Shown here one piece after another: positions 25,200-33,183 of a stretch of 64,000 bases of DNA (position 1 is the first letter of the stretch; every line of letters begins with the position of its first letter). The notes beneath the pieces are model-generated. The model was given only the letters and a program-made list of their open reading frames with translations, did no database searches and had not been told where the DNA came from. Made by a program: the position numbers and the translations under genes. The DNA is from Catellatospora sichuanensis. Lineage in GTDB: Bacteria > Actinomycetota > Actinomycetes > Mycobacteriales > Micromonosporaceae. Where the stretch lies: contig NZ_ML660188.1 in the NCBI RefSeq assembly GCF_007483665.1, positions 191,105 to 255,104 of the forward strand, in the 5' to 3' direction.

Positions 25200-26048
25200 T
25201 CACTTGCGGTTGTACCGGTGCATGGTCAGCGCGCCGAACACCGCGGTGCACACCGCGCTCGCCACCAGCACCCACGTGATCGCCCCGGCGTCGGGAGCGC
25301 CGGCCATCACCGAGCGCACCGCCGCGACCAGGTGGGTGATCGGGTTGACGTCGACGAACGCCTGCAACCAGCCGGGCATCGTGAGGGGTTCGACGAACAC
25401 GTTGCTGAGGAAGGTCAGCGGGAACAGCACCAGCATGCTGACGCCCATCACCGATTTCTCGCTGCGCAGGATGAGGCCCAGCCAGGTCCAGATCCAGGAG
25501 AACGCGAACGAGAACACCACCAGCAGGCCGATGCCGGCCAGCACGCCCATGACGCCGCCGCCGGGCCGGAAGCCCAGCACCAGACCCACGCCCACGATGA
25601 CGACCGCGGCCAGCACGTAGCGCAGTACGTCGCCGAGGATCATGCCGACCAGGGCGGCGGGCCGCCATACGGCCAGGGTGCGGAAGCGGTCGAAGACGCC
25701 CTTCTCGATGTCGGTGTTCAGGCCGACCCCGGTGTACATCGTGATCATGACGACGCTGGTGACCATGATGCCGGGCAGCAGGTACTGCAGGTATTCGCGC
25801 GGCGAACCGGCCAGCGCGCCGCCGAACAGGTACGTGAACATCAGCGTCATGATGATCGGGAACATCGTGACGTCGAACAGCTGCTCGGGCACGTGCTTGA
25901 TCTTCAGCATGGCGCGCCAGCCGAAGGTCAGCGACGCCGACACCGGTCCGGGCCGCCTCGGCTTCTCGCCCGGTGCCAGCACCGCGGCGATGGTCTCGGC
26001 CGACGGCGTGTAGGCCGTCGTGTCAGGTGCGACGGTCGTGGTGCTCAT
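25200..26048 (-). CDS. ABC-2-type transporter permease (DrrB-like)
   Basis: The 282-residue permease has six predicted membrane spans: FDVTMFPIIMTLMFTYLFG, YLLPGIMVTSVVMITMYTG, VLAAVVIVGVGLVLGF, a GLLVVFSFAFSWIWTWLGL segment, MGVSMLVLFPLTFLSNVFV, and a final VLVASAVCTAVFGAL. The ABC-2/DrrB signature region EKGVFDRFRTLAVWRPA is clear. With the ATPase at 26116 it forms a DrrAB-like exporter, a family that moves drugs or lipids out of the cell; the cargo is unknown. The ATG at 26048 has GAGGAGAAGGC directly upstream. Its start codon overlaps the stop of the 24-codon micro-ORF (ATGA), suggesting translational coupling. Confidence 0.9.
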   Translation of the reverse strand: MSTTTVAPDTTAYTPSAETIAAVLAPGEKPRRPGPVSASLTFGWRAMLKIKHVPEQLFDVTMFPIIMTLMFTYLFGGALAGSPREYLQYLLPGIMVTSVVMITMYTGVGLNTDIEKGVFDRFRTLAVWRPAALVGMILGDVLRYVLAAVVIVGVGLVLGFRPGGGVMGVLAGIGLLVVFSFAFSWIWTWLGLILRSEKSVMGVSMLVLFPLTFLSNVFVEPLTMPGWLQAFVDVNPITHLVAAVRSVMAGAPDAGAITWVLVASAVCTAVFGALTMHRYNRK

Positions 26049-26131
26049 GCCTTCTCCTCGCTGCGCTCGTCGGCGGCACGGTTCTGCGGCCACATGATTC
26101 GCTCGCTTCGCTCGCTCATGCCTTCTCCTCG
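26043..26131. repeat. 18-bp direct repeats flanking a repeat insertion in the ABC operon
   Basis: GCTCATGCCTTCTCCTCG occurs at 26043-26060 and again at 26114-26131, an offset of 71 bp. Between them lies the palindromic-looking CGCTCGCTTCGCTCGCT segment (26099-26115). The arrangement looks like a small repeat that entered the ATPase-permease junction with duplication of the start region. Confidence 0.6.
26045..26119 (-). CDS. 24-codon micro-ORF linking the ABC ATPase and permease
   Basis: The reading frame [24 protein letters not shown] starts with an ATG overlapping the ATPase stop and ends in a TGA overlapping the permease ATG. Both junctions read ATGA and both are preceded by GAGGAGAAGGC. 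N-termini of the MSERSERI type come from a dispersed GAGCGAAGCGAGCG repeat that I recall as frequent in Micromonosporaceae genomes, so the peptide itself may have no function. Its effect may be to keep ribosomes coupled across an inserted repeat. Confidence 0.45.
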   Translation of the reverse strand: MSERSERIMWPQNRAADERSEEKA

Positions 26132-27105
26132 TTGCGCGCGGCCTTGTCGGTCAGGGCCAGGAACACCTCGTCGAGGCTGGGCTGGCCGAGGGAGAACTCG
26201 TCGACGACGATGCCCGCCCCGGCCAGCTCCGCCAGTGCCCGCGAACCCGCTGCGGCGGCGTCCACCGCCGCACCCGAGCCGCCGACCCGCGCGGTCAGCG
26301 CGACCGGGTCGGCCTCCTGCTGCACGGTCGTGTCCAGCACCTTCGCCAGGATGCGCTCCGCCTCCGGCCGCTGGGCGGCGTCGCGCAGCCGCAGGTGCAC
26401 GGTGCCCGCCCCGATCGAGGACTTGAGCTGCCCCGGCGTGCCCTCGGCGATGACCTTGCCCTCGTCGATGACCGCGATCCGGCCCGCGAGCTGGTCGGCC
26501 TCGTCCAGGTACTGCGTGGTCAGCAGCACGGTGGTGCCCTGCGCCACCACCGCCCGGATGATCTCCCACACCTGGTTGCGGCTGCGCGGGTCCAGGCCCG
26601 TCGTCGGCTCGTCCAGGAACAGCAGGTCCGGGGTGTTCAGGATGCTGGCGGCGATGTCGATGCGCCGCCGCATGCCGCCGGAGTACTTCTTCACCTGCCG
26701 GTCGGCCGCGTCGGTCAGCCCGAAGGCGGCCAGCAGCTGCGCGGCGCGCTCGCGGGCGGCCGGTTTGCGGTAGCCGAGCAGCCTGCTCAGCAGGATCAGG
26801 TTCTCGGTGCCGGTCAGGTCCTCGTCGACGGACGCGTACTGGCCGGTCAGGCTGACCCGGGTGCGCACCGCGTCGGCCTCGGTACGCAGGTCGTGCCCGA
26901 ACACCCGGGCCTCTCCCCCGTCGGGGCGCAGCAGGGTGGCCAGCATGCGCACCGCCGTGGTCTTGCCCGCCCCGTTGGGCCCGAGCAGTCCGTACACCGT
27001 CCCGGCGGGGACCGCCAGGTCGAGCCCGTCCACCGCCCGGGTCTTGCCGAATGTCTTGACCAGCCCGGATGTCTCCACCGCCAGGCCGGTTCGGTTCACC
27101 GCCAT
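26116..27105 (-). CDS. ABC transporter ATPase (DrrA-like)
   Basis: The 329-residue ATPase has Walker [13 protein letters not shown]-loop [12 protein letters not shown], signature [10 protein letters not shown], Walker [17 protein letters not shown] and a [12 protein letters not shown] switch with Gln in place of the usual His, as in DrrA-type exporters. The C-terminal extension (about 230-329) is the DrrA-type accessory domain, ending [16 protein letters not shown]. It should power the permease at 25200-26048, with export of a hydrophobic compound the family norm. The ATG at 27105 has GAGAGGAA 8 nt upstream; an ATG 7 codons earlier is less good. Its stop overlaps the micro-ORF start. Confidence 0.93.
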   Translation of the reverse strand: MAVNRTGLAVETSGLVKTFGKTRAVDGLDLAVPAGTVYGLLGPNGAGKTTAVRMLATLLRPDGGEARVFGHDLRTEADAVRTRVSLTGQYASVDEDLTGTENLILLSRLLGYRKPAARERAAQLLAAFGLTDAADRQVKKYSGGMRRRIDIAASILNTPDLLFLDEPTTGLDPRSRNQVWEIIRAVVAQGTTVLLTTQYLDEADQLAGRIAVIDEGKVIAEGTPGQLKSSIGAGTVHLRLRDAAQRPEAERILAKVLDTTVQQEADPVALTARVGGSGAAVDAAAAGSRALAELAGAGIVVDEFSLGQPSLDEVFLALTDKAARNEEKA

Positions 27106-27177
27106 CAGATTCCTCTCGTCCACCACGTCATCGGCCGGATCGCACGGTGCACCGACCCCGCCACCCTGATGGCGCCA

Positions 27178-27210
27178 GACGCCCCGCCAGATCAGATCTG
27201 GCGGGGCGTC
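27178..27210 (-). terminator. Terminator of the GH43 gene
   Basis: GACGCCCCGCCAGAT (27178-27192) and ATCTGGCGGGGCGTC (27196-27210) form a perfect 15-bp stem with a 3-nt loop, between the GH43 stop and the ABC ATPase start. Confidence 0.8.
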
Positions 27211-27267
27211 CGCGCCGCCGTCATCGGGTCAAACCGAGGACCCGCGGCTCGTGGATGCGGGTGGCGG

Positions 27268-29187
27268 TCAGCCGAAGGCGCGCAGTTCGTAGATGCGGGT
27301 CGCGATGTCAGTGTTCTGGGTGGGTGTGACAACGTTCAGCCGGACGTAGCGGCCGCTGACGCCGACCGGGTGAGTGCTGGTGGCCGCGGTGTTGGCGGTG
27401 GCGCTGACGGCCTGCGTCCAGGTCACCCCGTCGGCGGACACCGAGATGGTGAACGCCCTGGTGTTGAGGCTCGCCGACTCACCGCCGGCCTGGGCGTGCG
27501 CCACCTCGAACCGGTTGATCGCCCGCACCGCGCCGAGGTCGACGCGCAGCCAGGCTCCGGTGACGGCCGAGCAGAACTTGTCGGTGTTGCCGCCGTTGAC
27601 GGTGCCGTTCACGGCCTTCTCCGGGCCCTCCGCCGCCTGGCACGCGGTGGTGCCGGTCGCGGGGCGGCCCTGTGCCAGGTTGGTCCCGACGCCGACCGGC
27701 GGGCTGACGGCGACGTTGTCGAAGGCGGCTGCGGCGTTGAACACCCGCAGCCCGGTCGCGCCCGTCGGGTAGGTGCCGTCCGTGACGTTGATCTTCGGGG
27801 TGGTCATGTCGTCGACGTACACCTTGAGGGAGGATCCGACCGCCGTCACCCGCAGCCGGTAGGTCGTGCCCACGGCCACGGTCATCGCCGTGGCCTGCAG
27901 CTGAGTCCAGTTGTTGTTGACCCGGCCGAGCACGACCCGGCCCGCGGGGCTGATGCCCGCGTAGTAGCCGGTGTAGTTGTCGGCGCCCGTCGCCGCGTTG
28001 GTGACCCGGAAGACGAGTCCGGCGTCGCCGCCGCCCGAGGTGACCGCGACATCGGCGTCGTAGGTGAAGTTGCCGAAGTTGGTGTCCAGCAGGGCCTTGC
28101 CGCCCAGCGAGTTCGCCGCCGTGTAACGCCCGCCGGTCGCCGACCAGGAGCCGCCGAAGGTACGCCAGCCCAGCGCGTTGTTGTCGGCGAAGTTGTCGCG
28201 CACCCGCATGGTCACCGGGGCGATCGTGCCGTCGGCGTTGAAGACCATCCGGTCGTACGCGAGCTGCCGGTGGTTGCCGTCGGTCTCGCTGAGCGGGCGG
28301 CGGTGGTAGACGATGTACCAGGTGTCGGTGCCGGGGATGTTGACCACGGAGTTGTGCCCCGACCCGCGGGCCACGGCCGCGTCCTGGGCGAGCACCTTGC
28401 CGAGCCGGGTGAACGGGCCGAGCGGCGAGTTCGCGATGGCGTACGCGACGGAGTAGTCCGGACCGGTCCAGCCGCCCTCGGACCACATCAGGTAGTACTT
28501 TCCGTTGCGCTTGAACATCTGCGGGCCCTCGACGTAGCCCGCCGGAGTGATCTCCTTGTAGACGCTGCCGTCGGTGTGCGTGCCGAGGCTGATCATGTCG
28601 GCGTTCAGCTTGACCACGTTGGCGTGGCCCCAGCCGCCGTAGAACAGGTAGGCCTGGCCGTCGTCGTCGATGAAGACGTCCTGGTCGATGGGCTGCGCCC
28701 CGTTCTGGAACTGGGCGATGAGCGGGCGGCCCAGCGCGTCGGCGTACGGACCCTGGGGCTGGGTCGCCACCGCCACGCCGATGCCGCCGAGGCTGGCGTT
28801 GTTCTGGATGTCGTTGGCCGCGAAGTACAGGTAGTACTTGCCGTTGCGCTGGATCGGCGCGGGCGCCCACATGGCGTACGACGCCCAGGAGACGTTCGCC
28901 TTGGTCAGCACGTTGGCGTGCTTGGTCCAGTTGACCAGGTCGGTGGACGAGAACGCGTCGAGATAGGTCTGCTCGGCGTAGCTCTTCGAGGTGGTCGGGA
29001 ACACCCAGTAGCGGTCGCCGTAGACGATCGTGTCGGGATCGGCGTACCAGCCGTCGGTGAACGGGTTGCCGGCCTCGCTGGTGGTGTAGTCGGGCGGTGC
29101 GGCCGTGGCTGCGGGCGCGCCGAGCAGCGTGGCGGCGAGGACCGCGACCAGGGTGGTGGCGGCGATACGGCCGGGGCGGTTGCCCAT
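27268..29187 (-). CDS. Secreted GH43 glycosidase with beta-sandwich and F5/8-type C domains
   Basis: A 639-residue secreted enzyme with a signal peptide (about 1-30, PAATAA-PP). The GH43 five-bladed propeller (about 38-330) has the base in YADPDTIVYGDRYW (Asp near 50), the pKa-modulating Asp in PIDQDVFIDDDG and the acid in YVEGPQMFKRNGKYYLMWS. A concanavalin-like sandwich follows (about 345-495; FGGSWSATGGRYTAANSLGG) and then an F5/8 type C/CBM32-like domain (about 500-639). Likely activities are arabinofuranosidase, beta-xylosidase or arabinanase; motifs do not separate these. GGAGAG precedes the ATG. It is monocistronic with a strong terminator. It belongs with the xylanase, pectinesterase and ThuA-ricin genes as plant-wall degradation functions. 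Confidence 0.9.
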   Translation of the reverse strand: MGNRPGRIAATTLVAVLAATLLGAPAATAAPPDYTTSEAGNPFTDGWYADPDTIVYGDRYWVFPTTSKSYAEQTYLDAFSSTDLVNWTKHANVLTKANVSWASYAMWAPAPIQRNGKYYLYFAANDIQNNASLGGIGVAVATQPQGPYADALGRPLIAQFQNGAQPIDQDVFIDDDGQAYLFYGGWGHANVVKLNADMISLGTHTDGSVYKEITPAGYVEGPQMFKRNGKYYLMWSEGGWTGPDYSVAYAIANSPLGPFTRLGKVLAQDAAVARGSGHNSVVNIPGTDTWYIVYHRRPLSETDGNHRQLAYDRMVFNADGTIAPVTMRVRDNFADNNALGWRTFGGSWSATGGRYTAANSLGGKALLDTNFGNFTYDADVAVTSGGGDAGLVFRVTNAATGADNYTGYYAGISPAGRVVLGRVNNNWTQLQATAMTVAVGTTYRLRVTAVGSSLKVYVDDMTTPKINVTDGTYPTGATGLRVFNAAAAFDNVAVSPPVGVGTNLAQGRPATGTTACQAAEGPEKAVNGTVNGGNTDKFCSAVTGAWLRVDLGAVRAINRFEVAHAQAGGESASLNTRAFTISVSADGVTWTQAVSATANTAATSTHPVGVSGRYVRLNVVTPTQNTDIATRIYELRAFG

Positions 29188-29440
29188 CGGCTCTCCAATC
29201 AGTGGGTCAGGCCGGCTTCGTTCACGTTCAATCCCAAATCAACGAAACCGAACACATGGGAACGAGAGTGGCCGCCGTACCACCGGCCACCAATATACGT
29301 CCACACATGGCGATGCGACGATGCGGCGGGTGGATCCCGGGTGCCGCAGGCGAACCGGCGATTACACCGATGCAGACGGCGGGGCGGCGCTCCGATGCTC
29401 GTTGGCACCACGCAATTCGTCCCCACGGAGGGCTCCCTCA
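29188..29440. promoter_or_regulatory. Divergent control region, GH43 gene and lipase gene
   Basis: A relatively A/T-rich patch at about 29217-29260 contains TTCGTTCACGTTCA and AACGAAACCGAAC, a loose inverted arrangement of CGTT/AACG units that may be an operator for the GH43 gene. GGAGGG at 29427-29432 is the lipase ribosome site. No firm -35/-10 pair was found. Confidence 0.35.
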
Positions 29441-30115
29441 ATGCGTATCCGCCAACGTCTCATCTCCGTCGGCGCGGCCATGGTCGCCGCCGCGGCACTC
29501 GTGGTCGCCCCGGCTGCGCCCGCGAACGCGGCGACCAGCACACCGGTGATCTTCGTGCACGGATTCATCGGCAACTCGTCGAACTGGACGACGGCGCTGT
29601 CGGTCTTCCGGGCCGGCGGTTTCACCAACCTCTACACCTACGACTACAACTGGGCCGGCTCGAACCAGCTCAGCGCGGCCGGGCTGCGGGACAAGGTGAA
29701 CCAGGTCAAGGCCCAGACCGGCGCGTCGAAGGTCGCCATCGTGAACCACTCGATGGGCGGCCTGGTCACCCGGTGGTACCTGGAGGAGATGGGCGGTTCG
29801 GCCAACGTCAGCCACGTCGCCTCGATCGCCGGCGCGAACCACGGCACCACCTATGCCGGCGCGTGCCTGATCAACGCCTCGTGCATCGAGATGTACCCCG
29901 GCTCGCTGTTCCTGATCGACCTGGCCGACGGGGACGAGACGCCCGGCACCGGCAGGTACCGCACCTGGTACTCGGCCTGTGACGGCATCATCATCCCGTA
30001 CACCAGCACCCGGCTGGACGGGGCGACCAACACCAACGTGCTGTGCGAGACCCACCTCGGGTTCCTCACCAACACCAGCGTGCTGACCCAGATCCGCGGT
30101 TTCATCGCGGCCTGA
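29441..30115 (+). CDS. Secreted triacylglycerol lipase/esterase
   Basis: The 224-residue secreted alpha/beta hydrolase has a signal peptide (about 1-30, PANA-ATS). The oxyanion motif is VIFVHGFIGNSSNW and the nucleophile elbow is NHSMGGLV, with the first Gly of GxSxG replaced by Asn. The acid lies in YSACDGIIIPYTS and the catalytic His in CETHLGFLTN. It resembles Streptomyces/Burkholderia-type small lipases and PGAP1-like esterases. Cys pairs (GACLINASC, SAC/VLC) suggest disulfides for an extracellular location. GGAGGG lies 8 nt before the ATG. A very strong hairpin starts 6 nt after the stop, so it is monocistronic. Confidence 0.9.
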   Translation: MRIRQRLISVGAAMVAAAALVVAPAAPANAATSTPVIFVHGFIGNSSNWTTALSVFRAGGFTNLYTYDYNWAGSNQLSAAGLRDKVNQVKAQTGASKVAIVNHSMGGLVTRWYLEEMGGSANVSHVASIAGANHGTTYAGACLINASCIEMYPGSLFLIDLADGDETPGTGRYRTWYSACDGIIIPYTSTRLDGATNTNVLCETHLGFLTNTSVLTQIRGFIAA

Positions 30116-30121
30116 CCGGCA

Positions 30122-30160
30122 CGCCGACGCTCCCCGCCCCGGGGGCGGGGAGCGTTGGCG
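30122..30160 (+). terminator. Strong terminator of the lipase gene
   Basis: A 19-bp stem (30122-30140 with 30142-30160, one G-U pair) with a minimal loop starts 6 nt past the lipase stop. Confidence 0.85.
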
Positions 30161-30363
30161 TGGCCGTTCGGAACGTCGATCGAGACCATGCCCGCGTGCA
30201 GCCGTTCCTCGGCAGACATCCGCCGCCCACACCCTCTCCGACCAGCCGCATCGGACTGTCCCCCCGCCGGTGACTCCTCCATATTAGAGGCCGGGCTCCG
30301 ATTCGGTCGGCCCGCCATGGGGCGGTGCCGACCCCGCCCGGACCGGCTCGTCGATGATCGCTT

Positions 30364-30369
30364 TACGCT
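30364..30369 (+). promoter_or_regulatory. -10 element of the DUF6183-like gene (leaderless)
   Basis: TACGCT ends 6 nt before the ATG at 30376. No Shine-Dalgarno is present. Confidence 0.5.
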
Positions 30370-30375
30370 TGCGCG

Positions 30376-31500
30376 ATGACGGATCGCATTTCGGACATCG
30401 TGACAGGGCTACCGCAGCTACGCAGCGTGAACGACCTGTGGCACCTGGCCGAGCGCCGGCTGGCCGCGGGCGATGCCGCGTTCCTGGGCGACCTCGGCGT
30501 CGCGCTGACCGAACGGTACGGTTCGGAGACTCGCGACGTGTGGCAGTACGGCTCGGTCATGGACCAGCTCCTGCGGCTGCTGGCGCTGACCCCGGGTGCG
30601 GCGAACGTCGCCCAGGCCGCACGACTGGCGGGCGGGGGCGGCCGGGCGCGGACCCGGTACACCGCCGTGCTGCTCGCCTGCGGGAAGGCGCCCGCAGAGC
30701 TGGCCGGCGTGTTCTCCGGCGGCGGCGTGGGCGGAGGCGGCACGGAGGAACTGCGCGCCTGCCTCGTGCACGAGCTGGTACTGCGGGGGGTATGCCTCGA
30801 CGAGACGCCGGCGATCGCCCGCTGGGCCGCGTCACCGCACTGGCGGCACCATCCGCTGGGCAGGCTGCCCCTGTCGCTGACCGCGCTGGAGGCAACGCCG
30901 CCGATGCCCGGCTACCACCTGTCGGGCAGCAGTCACGGCATGCCGGAACGGCCCGCGGGCGGGCACCGGATCCAGGCCGGAGCCGAAAACCCCGCGCTCG
31001 ACGTCGTCGAGGTCACGACCGCGGAGGACGACGAGGCGATCGGCGCGGCGGTCGCGGGCTGGTTCGCGCACTCCAACGGCCGCCACGAGGCACGCGTCTA
31101 CGAACTGGCCGGACCGGCGACGCCCGAGGACGTCGCCGCCGTGCTGCCCACCCTTGACCTCGCCTGCCTGCGCGATGCCGATCCCTTGCCCGGGCTGGTG
31201 CCGTGTGCGCCCGAGGCCGTGTGGCGGATGCTGTTCGTGTCCGCTTCCACCGGCGGGGCGTACGGCGGCGGCGAGCACGGCGCCTACGGACGGCTGGCCG
31301 CGTGGCGGTCGCTGGGCGGGCTGGCCGGCTGCCCCGGCGACGACCCCGCGGAGATCGAGCCGATGGCGCTGGCCTGCTCGTGGTTCGGCCTCGACCCGTT
31401 GACCGGCTGGTTCGCGGACGTGGCCTGGGACGTGACCGCCGTCGCGCTGGGGCCCGACCGGCGTCGGCTGGCCGTACTGGCCGCCACCGACACCGACTGA
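30376..31500 (+). CDS. Hypothetical protein, DUF6183-like
   Basis: The 374-residue protein has a helical first half (about 1-150; DLWHLAERRLAAGDAAFLGDLG, LRACLVHELVLRG) and a mixed alpha/beta second half with AVWRMLFVSASTGGAYGGGEHGAYGRL and ACSWFGLDPLTGWFADVAWD. I associate this pattern with the actinomycete DUF6183 family from memory; no function is known. There is no signal peptide or membrane span. It is probably leaderless. The neighbours are a secreted lipase, insulated by a hairpin, and a convergent deazaflavin oxidoreductase, so context gives no clue. Confidence 0.65.
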   Translation: MTDRISDIVTGLPQLRSVNDLWHLAERRLAAGDAAFLGDLGVALTERYGSETRDVWQYGSVMDQLLRLLALTPGAANVAQAARLAGGGGRARTRYTAVLLACGKAPAELAGVFSGGGVGGGGTEELRACLVHELVLRGVCLDETPAIARWAASPHWRHHPLGRLPLSLTALEATPPMPGYHLSGSSHGMPERPAGGHRIQAGAENPALDVVEVTTAEDDEAIGAAVAGWFAHSNGRHEARVYELAGPATPEDVAAVLPTLDLACLRDADPLPGLVPCAPEAVWRMLFVSASTGGAYGGGEHGAYGRLAAWRSLGGLAGCPGDDPAEIEPMALACSWFGLDPLTGWFADVAWDVTAVALGPDRRRLAVLAATDTD

Positions 31501-31513
31501 CACCGTGTGCAGG

Positions 31514-31948
31514 TCAGGCCGGGTCCAGGATGAAGACCGGGATCTCGCGGGTGACCTTCCGCTGGTAGTCGGCATAGGTCGGGAACGCCTCGACCGCCCG
31601 GTCCCACCACTCCCGGCGCTCGTCCCCGGTGGCCAGATGAACCGTGTACGCGCGGCGGACCGGACCGTCCTGCAGCATGACGTCGGTGTTCGCGACCAGG
31701 TTGTGATACCAGTCGGGGTTGCTCGGCCGCCCGCCGACCGACGCGACCAGCGCGTAACTGCCCTCATGTTCGACCCGCATCAGCGGCGTCTTGCGGATCT
31801 TCCCGGACTTCGCGCCGCGCATCGTCACGACGACGACGGGCTTGCCCATGATCGTGGTGCCCTTCGTGCCGCCGCTGGCCTCGTAGGTCTCGACCTGCTT
31901 GACGGACATGTCCCAGGTCCCGGGAACGTACTCCCCTGTCAGCTCCAT
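31514..31948 (-). CDS. Deazaflavin (F420)-dependent nitroreductase-family protein (DDN-like)
   Basis: The 144-residue split-barrel protein has the DDN signature: QVETYEASGGTKGTTIMGKP, VVVVTMRGAKSGKIRKTPLMRVEHEG, and SVGGRPSNPDWYHNLVANTDV. Family members bind cofactor F420 and reduce quinones or nitro compounds, or act as unknown oxidoreductases; F420 is common in actinomycetes. The ATG at 31948 fits family N-termini; a GTG three codons earlier is less likely. TAAAGT ends 7 nt upstream, consistent with a leaderless mRNA. It is convergent with the DUF6183-like gene and divergent from the sigma factor operon. Confidence 0.9.
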   Translation of the reverse strand: MELTGEYVPGTWDMSVKQVETYEASGGTKGTTIMGKPVVVVTMRGAKSGKIRKTPLMRVEHEGSYALVASVGGRPSNPDWYHNLVANTDVMLQDGPVRRAYTVHLATGDERREWWDRAVEAFPTYADYQRKVTREIPVFILDPA

Positions 31949-32334
31949 TAGCCACACTTTAGGCGGCTCGCCGGACGACGGTCGCGCGGCCGGCGAACCG
32001 GCCGCGCGATCGTGTCAGGGACAGTGTCCTGCCCGGTGCTACAGGGCAGTGCCGCCTCACGGTGCGGTCACGGCGGGGTGCGTGGGCCGCGAGTCTGCTC
32101 CCGACGGTGTCGCCACCACATAAAACTGCCGTAAAGGCCACTCATGTTCATCAACGCGACAGCGTAGGGTGAAGGCATCGCCTGGGTCCCCCGGTCGCTG
32201 GCGGCTCTGCCGCCGACCGTTCGCCCCCTTCGGCCCCGATTCTGCGCACCGGCCGGACAGACGAATTCCCCCGCCCCGCGCCCCGGCGCGACACGGAGGG
32301 TCCTGTCACACCCCGCAATGTCCGAAAGGTCGTC
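31949..32334. promoter_or_regulatory. Long divergent region upstream of the sigma factor
   Basis: This 386-bp region contains an orphan hairpin at 31983-32008 (11-bp perfect stem, CGAA tetraloop) and a weaker CTGCCC/GGGCAG repeat near 32030-32048. GGGTGA at 32167-32172, with GTTC 17 nt before it, is a poor match to a SigB-type promoter and could serve autoregulation of the sigma operon, leaving a leader of about 160 nt. AAAGG at 32325-32329 is the ribosome site. No convincing gene was found. Confidence 0.4.
31956..31961 (-). promoter_or_regulatory. -10 element of the F420 oxidoreductase gene (leaderless)
   Basis: TAAAGT on the minus strand ends 7 nt before the ATG at 31948. Confidence 0.45.
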
Positions 32335-33183
32335 ATGACCACATTCGCACCCCTCACCTCGCCGCTGCGTCCGCCCGAGCACCCCGACCGTTGGCACCCG
32401 CGCCGCCGCTCCGCGACCGCCGGGATCGCACCGTTCCGCCCCCACGAGCCTGATCCGCTGCTCGTACAGCTCAAGGCCACACCGGCCGGCAGCACGGCCA
32501 GGTCCGACGCCCGCAGCCGGGCCATCGAGTGGTATCTGCCGATGGCGGGCCACCTCGCCCGCAGATACCGCCATCGTGGCGAACCCCTCGACGACATCAC
32601 CCAGGCCGCGCTCATCGGGCTGATCAAGGCTGTCGACAGGTTCGATACGGGCCGTGGTCTGCCCTTCGCCAGCTACGCCTTCCCCACCATCATCGGCGAG
32701 ATCCGGCGGCACTTCCGCGACACCACCTGGGAGATCCGCGTGCCGCGCCGCGTGCAGGAGCTCTACCGCGACCTGGCCGTCACGACCGAGGACCTGACCG
32801 GCGAGTTGCGGAGCACGCCGAGCACGGCCCACCTCGCCGAACGGCTCGGCGTCAGCCCGCAGGACGTAGGCGCCGCCCGCCTGGCCGCCAACGCCTACCG
32901 GACGCTGTCGCTGGACCAGCCCGCGCCCGACGGGGACGGCGACCGTGACGGCGGACTCGGCGAACTGCTCGGCGTCCGCGACCCCGCCCTGGCCGCGCTC
33001 GAGAACCGGATGTGGCTGCGGCAGCGGCTCGCGGTCCTGTCTCCGCGCGACAGGCGCATCATCACCATGCGATTCGACGACGAGCTGACCCAGACACAGA
33101 TCGCCGCCGAGCTCGGCGTCTCCCAGATGCACATCTCCCGGCTGCTGGCCCGTTCGCTGGACCGGCTGCGGCAGGCGGCATGA
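32335..33183 (+). CDS. RNA polymerase sigma factor, SigB/SigF/SigG (group 3) family
   Basis: A 282-residue group 3 sigma factor. Region 2 has WYLPMAGHLARRYRHRGEPLDD, ITQAALIGLIKAVDRFD and FASYAFPTIIGEIRRHFRD; region 3 begins VPRRVQELYRDL; region 4 has LTQTQIAAELGVSQMHISRLL. This is the stress/development sigma group of actinomycetes (SigB, SigF). An N-terminal Pro/Arg-rich extension of about 40 residues is poorly conserved. No anti-sigma (RsbW-like) or anti-anti-sigma gene is adjacent, which is unusual. The stop overlaps the next start (ATGA), coupling it to the hemolysin III gene. SigB-type promoters at about 53.8-53.9 kb are candidate targets. Confidence 0.95.
   Translation: MTTFAPLTSPLRPPEHPDRWHPRRRSATAGIAPFRPHEPDPLLVQLKATPAGSTARSDARSRAIEWYLPMAGHLARRYRHRGEPLDDITQAALIGLIKAVDRFDTGRGLPFASYAFPTIIGEIRRHFRDTTWEIRVPRRVQELYRDLAVTTEDLTGELRSTPSTAHLAERLGVSPQDVGAARLAANAYRTLSLDQPAPDGDGDRDGGLGELLGVRDPALAALENRMWLRQRLAVLSPRDRRIITMRFDDELTQTQIAAELGVSQMHISRLLARSLDRLRQAA

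Noticed and set aside
29199-29441. Minus-strand frame of 80 codons between GH43 and the lipase
   Set aside because: It lies in the divergent promoter region, has no ribosome site, and its composition is not coding-like.
31959-32141. Minus-strand frame of 60 codons upstream of the F420 oxidoreductase
   Set aside because: It is Arg/Ala-rich with no start signal, and it overlaps the hairpin region.
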